Source: Acidimicrobiia bacterium
Lineage (GTDB): Bacteria > Actinomycetota > Acidimicrobiia > Acidimicrobiales > JACDCH01
DNA length: 8,135 nt
Assembly: GCA_013694495.1 (NCBI GenBank)
Contig: JACDCH010000083.1
Location: forward strand, 1-8,135
Direction: 5' to 3'
In this document: in pieces, positions 4,835 through 8,135 of the stretch
Numbering within the stretch: the first letter of the stretch is position 1
How the letters are laid out: each line of letters starts with the position of its first letter
Position numbers and translations under genes: made by a program
The notes under the pieces: generated by a model
Told to the model about the DNA's origin: nothing
Seen by the model: only the letters and a program-made list of their open reading frames with translations
Database searches by the model: none

Positions 4835-5611
4835 ATGAACATCGCCGTCTGCGTGAAGCAGATCCCCGACCCAGCCGAGCCGGGGACGCTGAACCCCGAC
4901 AACACGCTGAAGCGCGAGGGGAAGCTGATCCTCGACGAATCCGACTCGTACGGGGTGGAGATGGCCCTCCAGCTCGTCGACAAGGCGGGCGGGGGCGAGG
5001 TCACCCTCGTGTCGATGGCGCCCAACGGCGTGCGCGACGGCCTGCGCACCGCCCTCGCCATGGGTGCCGCCAAGGCGGTCCTGGTGAGCGACGACGCCCT
5101 CAAGGGCGCCGGCGCCCTCGACACCGCCAAGGTGCTGGCGGCGGCGATCAAGCGCAACGAGTTCGATCTCGTCATCGCCGCCACCGAGTCGAGCGACGGC
5201 TACACCGGCACGGTGCCCGAGCAGATCGCCGAGCTGCTCGACCTGCCGTCGGTCACGTTCGCCAAGCACATCGAGGTCGACGGCAGCACGGTCAAGATCC
5301 AGCGCCAGACCGAGTCCGGCTACGACGAGGTGTCGTCGCCGCTCCCCGCCGTGGTCTCCGTGACCGCCGGCGTGGTCGAGCCCCGCTACCCCAGCTTCAA
5401 GGGGATCATGGCGGCCAAGTCGAAGCCGGTCGACGAGGTCTCCGTCGCCGACCTGGGCATCGACAGCGCCATCGTCGGCTGGGCCGGCGCCGGGCAGGAG
5501 ATCATTGCCGTCGACCAGGCCGAAGAGCGCCAGGCGGGCGAGATCGTGGAAGACGACGGCGAGGGCTACGCCAAGATCGTGGCCTTCCTCGAGAACCTGA
5601 AGGTGATCTGA
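4835..5611 (+). CDS. etfB: Electron transfer flavoprotein, beta subunit
   Basis: This 258-residue EtfB/FixA-family protein is full length for the family. It starts MNIAVCVKQIPDPAEPGTLN, the usual beginning. It has an AMP/nucleotide-binding stretch around ATESSDGYTGTVPEQIAELL and the signature EPRYPSFKGIMAAK (from E182) found in most EtfB proteins. With EtfA it forms a soluble FAD/AMP heterodimer. That dimer accepts electrons from acyl-CoA and other flavin dehydrogenases and passes them to ETF:quinone oxidoreductase. Nothing marks it as a bifurcating or nitrogen-fixation ETF, and the nearby acyl-CoA dehydrogenase favours the ordinary catabolic role. ATG 4835 is chosen because the family start coincides with it; an AGGA lies 10 nt upstream, a weak ribosome site. 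etfA follows after an unusual 93-bp open spacer, so the two are presumably co-transcribed. Confidence 0.95.
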   Translation: MNIAVCVKQIPDPAEPGTLNPDNTLKREGKLILDESDSYGVEMALQLVDKAGGGEVTLVSMAPNGVRDGLRTALAMGAAKAVLVSDDALKGAGALDTAKVLAAAIKRNEFDLVIAATESSDGYTGTVPEQIAELLDLPSVTFAKHIEVDGSTVKIQRQTESGYDEVSSPLPAVVSVTAGVVEPRYPSFKGIMAAKSKPVDEVSVADLGIDSAIVGWAGAGQEIIAVDQAEERQAGEIVEDDGEGYAKIVAFLENLKVI

Positions 5612-5704
5612 CATGAGCGAGCTTGCGAGCTGGAGTTCACGCTCATTGTCGGCGCGAAGCGCCGAATTGGTTCAGCGGACGAGCCGGAATGAAGGGAAGC
5701 GCTA
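5612..5704 (+). repeat. MIRU-like spacer between etfB and etfA with a coupled 30-codon frame
   Basis: One base after the etfB TGA, an ATG at 5613 opens a 30-codon frame (MSELASWSSRSLSARSAELV, then ten more). Its TAG (5703-5705) shares its last base with the etfA GTG. The spacer holds a direct repeat GCGAGC-TT-GCGAGC (5617-5630), a 7-bp inverted repeat ATGAGCG/CGCTCAT (5613-5619, 5640-5646) and a perfect CGGCGC-GAA-GCGCCG hairpin (5650-5664). Codon use differs sharply from etfB and etfA, with far fewer G/C third positions. This matches the architecture of mycobacterial MIRU elements, which insert between co-transcribed genes and keep translation open. Family membership is inferred; no second copy lies in the window. 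The etfA ribosome site AAGGGA lies inside it. Confidence 0.6.
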
Positions 5705-6664
5705 GTGGCCATCTCGAACGTCTGGGTCTTCGCGGAAGCCGTCGACGGCAAGGTGAAGACGATCACCCTCGAGCTGCTGGCCAAGGCCCGCACGCTCGGC
5801 GGCGAGGTCACCGCCGTGTTCGGCGGCGACGGGGCCACCGTGGCCGAGGAGCTCGGCGCCCACGGCGCCACCAAGGTCTTCGCCACCGGCGACCTCGGCG
5901 ACAAGATGCCTGGCGTCGCCATCGCCTCGGCCGTCGCCGGGGCGGGACAGTCGCCCGACCTGTTCCTGCTGGGCACCACCTACGAGGGCCGCGACGTCGC
6001 CGCCCGCCTGTCGGTGAAGCTCGACCGGCCGGTGCTCACCAACAACAGCGAGGTCGACGTCGACGGCGACACCGTCATCGCCACCACGCAGATCTTTGGC
6101 GGCTCGCAGCTCGTCCGCACGAAGTTCACCGGCCCCGGCCCCCACCTCGTGCTCGTCCGCCCGAAGTCGTTCGCCGCCGAGCCCTCGGGCGGCGGCGCAG
6201 CGGCGGTGGAGGAGCTGGCGGTTCCCGACCTCGGCCCCACCGGCGGCGCCACGATCCTCGACCGCCACGTCGAGGAGGCCACCGGCCCGAAGCTCGACGA
6301 GGCGGCGATCGTCGTCTCCGGCGGCCGCGGCCTGGGCGAGGCGGCCAAGTACGAGATGGTGGAGCAGCTGGCCAAGCTGCTCAAGGGCGCCCCCGGCGCC
6401 AGCCGCGCCATCGTCGACGCGGGCTGGGTGCCGTACGCCTACCAGGTGGGCCAGACCGGCAAGGTCGTGAAGCCGAACGTGTACATCGCCGTCGGCATCT
6501 CGGGCGCCACCCAGCACATGGTCGGCATGAAGGGCAGCAAGCACATCATCGCCGTCAACAAGGACCAGGAGGCCCCCATCTTCGGGATCGCCGACCTGGG
6601 CATCGTCGGCGACGTCCACAAGGTCCTGCCCAAGCTGATCGAGGCCCTCCAAGCTCGAGGCTGA
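5705..6664 (+). CDS. etfA: Electron transfer flavoprotein, alpha subunit
   Basis: This 319-residue EtfA/FixB-family protein is of normal length. The N-terminal domain runs to about residue 190. The C-terminal FAD-binding domain shows VVSGGRGLG (G206-G211), AGWVPYAYQVGQTGK ending at K253, and PNVYIAVGISGATQH (257-271). NKDQEAPIFGIADLGIVGD then leads into the C-terminus. These residues bind the FAD that shuttles electrons between dehydrogenases and ETF:quinone oxidoreductase. It partners EtfB just upstream. The start is GTG 5705, with AAGGGA 7 nt before it. The start overlaps by one base the stop of the small open frame in the intergenic spacer, so re-initiating ribosomes may contribute to its translation. 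The next gene starts 21 bp downstream with its own possible promoter. Confidence 0.95.
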   Translation: MAISNVWVFAEAVDGKVKTITLELLAKARTLGGEVTAVFGGDGATVAEELGAHGATKVFATGDLGDKMPGVAIASAVAGAGQSPDLFLLGTTYEGRDVAARLSVKLDRPVLTNNSEVDVDGDTVIATTQIFGGSQLVRTKFTGPGPHLVLVRPKSFAAEPSGGGAAAVEELAVPDLGPTGGATILDRHVEEATGPKLDEAAIVVSGGRGLGEAAKYEMVEQLAKLLKGAPGASRAIVDAGWVPYAYQVGQTGKVVKPNVYIAVGISGATQHMVGMKGSKHIIAVNKDQEAPIFGIADLGIVGDVHKVLPKLIEALQARG

Positions 6665-6671
6665 CCCGCCG

Positions 6672-6677
6672 TAGGCT
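6672..6677 (+). promoter_or_regulatory. Candidate -10 box (TAGGCT) for a leaderless oxidase transcript
   Basis: TAGGCT fits TANNNT and ends 8 nt before the ATG at 6686, the same spacing as TAGCTT before pdtaS. No Shine-Dalgarno sequence precedes the ATG and no -35 is evident. A leaderless internal promoter would let this gene be expressed apart from etfBA. Confidence 0.4.
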
Positions 6678-6685
6678 GCGCCGCC

Positions 6686-8005
6686 ATGCCGAAGCCCGTC
6701 CCGAAGCTGTGGTCGAACTGGGCCGGGAACCAGCAGTGCGCCCCGTCTTCGTGGGAGCGGCCGGCGTCCGAGGCCGACCTCGTCGCGCTGGTGAAGGAGT
6801 CGGCCGCCCAGGACCGCAGGGTCAAGGTCGTCGGCGCAGGCCACAGCTTCACGGGCATCGCGTGCACCGACGGCGCCCTCGTCGACCTGGCGGACTACGG
6901 CCGCGTGCTCGACACCGACCCCGCGACGGGCCGCGTCACCGTGCAGGCCGGCATCTCCCTGCAGCGCCTGTGCGTCGAGCTCGACCGCCACGGCCTCGCC
7001 CTCGACAACATGGGCGACATCGCCTACCAGTCGATCGCCGGCGCCACGTCGACGGCGACCCATGGCACCGGCGCGCAGCACGGCGGCCTCGCGACCCGCA
7101 TCGTCGGGCTCCGCCTCGTGACTGCCGACGGGTCGGTGCTCGAGTGCAACGAGCAGGAGAACGCCGACGTGCTCGACGTCGCCCGGGTGGGCCTCGGCGC
7201 CCTCGGCATCCTGTCGACCGTCACGATCGCGGCGGTGCCGGCGTTCCGGCTCCACGCCATCGAGGAGGCGATGCCCGTCGACGACGTGCTGGCCGACTTC
7301 GAGGGCTTCATGACCTCCACCGACCACGTCGAGTTCTACTGGGTGCCCCACACGCGGTGGGCGCTCACGAAGCGCAACACGCGCACGCAGGACGGCGCCC
7401 GCCCCCGCCGCCGCACGCAGGAGCTGATGGACGACCTGATCGCGCCGAACCTGCTCTTCGGCCTCCTGTGCCGGGTCGGGCGCCGCTTCCCCCGGGCCAT
7501 CCCGCGGCTGGCCAAGGCGCTGCCGTCGGCGTCGAGCACCGTCGACTACATCGACCGCAGCGACAAGGTGTTCACATCGCCCCGCCACGTGCGGTTCTAC
7601 GAGATGGAGTACGCCATCCCGGCCGAGGCCGTGCCCGAGGCGCTGAACCGGGTGCGCACGCTCGTCGACCGCATCGGCGTGCCCATCAGCTTCCCGGTGG
7701 AGGTGCGGGTGACGGCGCCCGACGACATCCCGCTGTCCACCGCCCACGGGCGCCGCACCGGCTACATCGCCGTGCACGTGTACCAGGGCACCAAGGCCTA
7801 CGACCAGTACTTCACCGGGGTCGAGGCGATCATGGACAGCTACGGCGGCCGCCCGCACTGGGGCAAGCTCCATTACCAGTCGGCGGCCACGCTCGCCGGG
7901 CGCTACCCCCGGTGGGACGAGTTCCAGGCGATGCGCCGGCGCCTCGACCCCGAGGGCCGCTTCGCCAACCCGTACCTCGACCGCGTGCTCGGCCCGTCCG
8001 GCTGA
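6686..8005 (+). CDS. FAD-linked aldonolactone oxidoreductase (D-arabinono-/L-gulono-1,4-lactone oxidase family)
   Basis: This 439-residue flavoenzyme has a VAO/PCMH-type FAD domain followed by an ALO C-terminal domain. In the FAD domain, KVVGAGHSFTGIACTDG places H53 where family members often attach FAD covalently. GDIAYQSIAGATSTATHGTG (110-129) binds the cofactor. The ALO domain ends with the active-site motif HWGKLH (H391-K394) and DPEGRFANPYL, typical of the family. Relatives oxidise aldonolactones, sugar alcohols or similar polyols; M. tuberculosis Rv1771 is an L-gulono-1,4-lactone dehydrogenase of similar length. The true substrate and electron acceptor are unknown. Location 21 bp after etfA and 1 bp before an acyl-CoA dehydrogenase suggests co-expression but does not prove a link to ETF. 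No signal peptide is seen. ATG 6686 fits the family start. Confidence 0.9.
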   Translation: MPKPVPKLWSNWAGNQQCAPSSWERPASEADLVALVKESAAQDRRVKVVGAGHSFTGIACTDGALVDLADYGRVLDTDPATGRVTVQAGISLQRLCVELDRHGLALDNMGDIAYQSIAGATSTATHGTGAQHGGLATRIVGLRLVTADGSVLECNEQENADVLDVARVGLGALGILSTVTIAAVPAFRLHAIEEAMPVDDVLADFEGFMTSTDHVEFYWVPHTRWALTKRNTRTQDGARPRRRTQELMDDLIAPNLLFGLLCRVGRRFPRAIPRLAKALPSASSTVDYIDRSDKVFTSPRHVRFYEMEYAIPAEAVPEALNRVRTLVDRIGVPISFPVEVRVTAPDDIPLSTAHGRRTGYIAVHVYQGTKAYDQYFTGVEAIMDSYGGRPHWGKLHYQSAATLAGRYPRWDEFQAMRRRLDPEGRFANPYLDRVLGPSG

Positions 8006-8006
8006 C

Positions 8007-8135
8007 GTGCTGCGCGCGGCCGAGGACCACCCCCTCCGCGCCCGCGTGCGCGGCTTCCTCGCCGAGCACCCGAAGCCGTCCGGACGCGAGCTGGCCGACG
8101 CCGGCTTCGTCGCCCCGCACTGGCCGGCGCCGTGG
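8007..8135 (+). CDS. Acyl-CoA dehydrogenase family protein, N-terminal fragment
   Basis: Only 43 codons are inside the window. The frame begins at GTG 8007, one base after the oxidase stop (TGA-C-GTG), so translation is probably coupled; there is no separate ribosome site. The visible residues include LRARVRGFLAEHP, then GRELADAGFVAPHWPAPW. That reproduces the N-terminal helices of acyl-CoA dehydrogenases, where a short helix with R-x-FLAEH is followed by LA-x-AG-x-x-x-PHWP before the YGG/WGG loop. These enzymes oxidise acyl-CoA thioesters at the alpha-beta bond and pass electrons to ETF, whose two subunits are encoded just upstream. FAD-binding and catalytic residues lie beyond the right edge, so the substrate class is unknown. 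Confidence 0.75.
   Translation, partial: MLRAAEDHPLRARVRGFLAEHPKPSGRELADAGFVAPHWPAPW

Noticed and set aside
3126..4838. Plus-strand open frame across the membrane protein and lipid kinase
   Set aside because: Composition is that of a shadow frame; it is out of frame with the membrane protein and antisense to the kinase.
1894..5184. Very long minus-strand open frame (over 1000 codons)
   Set aside because: It runs antisense or out of frame through the phosphodiesterase, membrane protein, lipid kinase and etfB. It has the Arg/Pro/Ala-rich composition typical of shadow frames in high-GC DNA.
5613..5705. The 30-codon frame in the etfB-etfA spacer as a genuine peptide gene
   Set aside because: Codon use is unlike its neighbours and the sequence is built from repeats and hairpins. 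I treat it as an element that keeps translation open, not as a functional peptide.
5702..7873. Long minus-strand open frame antisense to etfA and the oxidase
   Set aside because: Low-complexity His/Asp/Val/Gly-rich translation with no domain. Both plus-strand genes are unmistakable.
1..8135. CRISPR array, transposase, tRNA/rRNA, phage or defence genes
   Set aside because: No regular repeat-spacer pattern, IS ends, transposase motifs or RNA gene signatures are visible on either strand.

Overview
The window is high-GC DNA with strong G/C third-position bias and several GTG starts. It carries a PdtaS-type histidine kinase, a WhiB regulator and a short biotinyl protein side by side, which points to an actinobacterium. 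In Mycobacterium tuberculosis the same trio sits together as TB7.3 (Rv3221c), pdtaS (Rv3220c) and whiB1 (Rv3219). The repeated ETF and acyl-CoA dehydrogenase context, and regulatory DNA that differs from Mycobacterium and Streptomyces, make a deep lineage such as Acidimicrobiia my best guess. That placement is inference; no rRNA or other marker gene is present.

Layout. (1) 1-2021: the 5' part of a biotin carboxyl-carrier protein (minus, cut by the left edge) faces pdtaS (plus) across only 25 bp. pdtaS converges on a whiB1-like gene (minus), with an 11-bp perfect hairpin between their stops. (2) 2022-2181: a divergent control region between whiB and a glycerophosphodiester phosphodiesterase gene. 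It holds a near-consensus CRP/FNR-type site (15 of 16 defined positions counting the spacer as free) and a hairpin with a T-run. (3) 2182-2856: the phosphodiesterase. (4) 2857-3141: a 285-bp gene-free stretch rich in inverted repeats, including four copies of one octamer in mirror-symmetric spacing and a 14-bp perfect palindrome. (5) 3142-4775: an unrecognised proline-rich two-helix membrane protein (plus) whose TAG stop overlaps the TAG stop of a convergent diacylglycerol/sphingosine-kinase-family gene (minus). (6) 4835-8135: etfB, a 93-bp MIRU-like spacer, etfA, an aldonolactone-oxidase-type flavoenzyme and the 5' end of an acyl-CoA dehydrogenase, all on the plus strand.

Functional themes. 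The left part is signalling: a cytosolic two-component sensor, an Fe-S WhiB regulator and a probable cAMP-responsive site. The middle is phospholipid turnover: a glycerophosphodiester hydrolase and a lipid kinase. The right part is electron transfer from flavin dehydrogenases: an acyl-CoA dehydrogenase would pass electrons to ETF (EtfBA).

The most interesting items are non-coding. They are the MIRU-like, translationally open spacer between etfB and etfA, the CRP-type site in front of whiB, and the structured region 2941-3106. I see no CRISPR array, transposase, tRNA, rRNA or obvious novel defence system.
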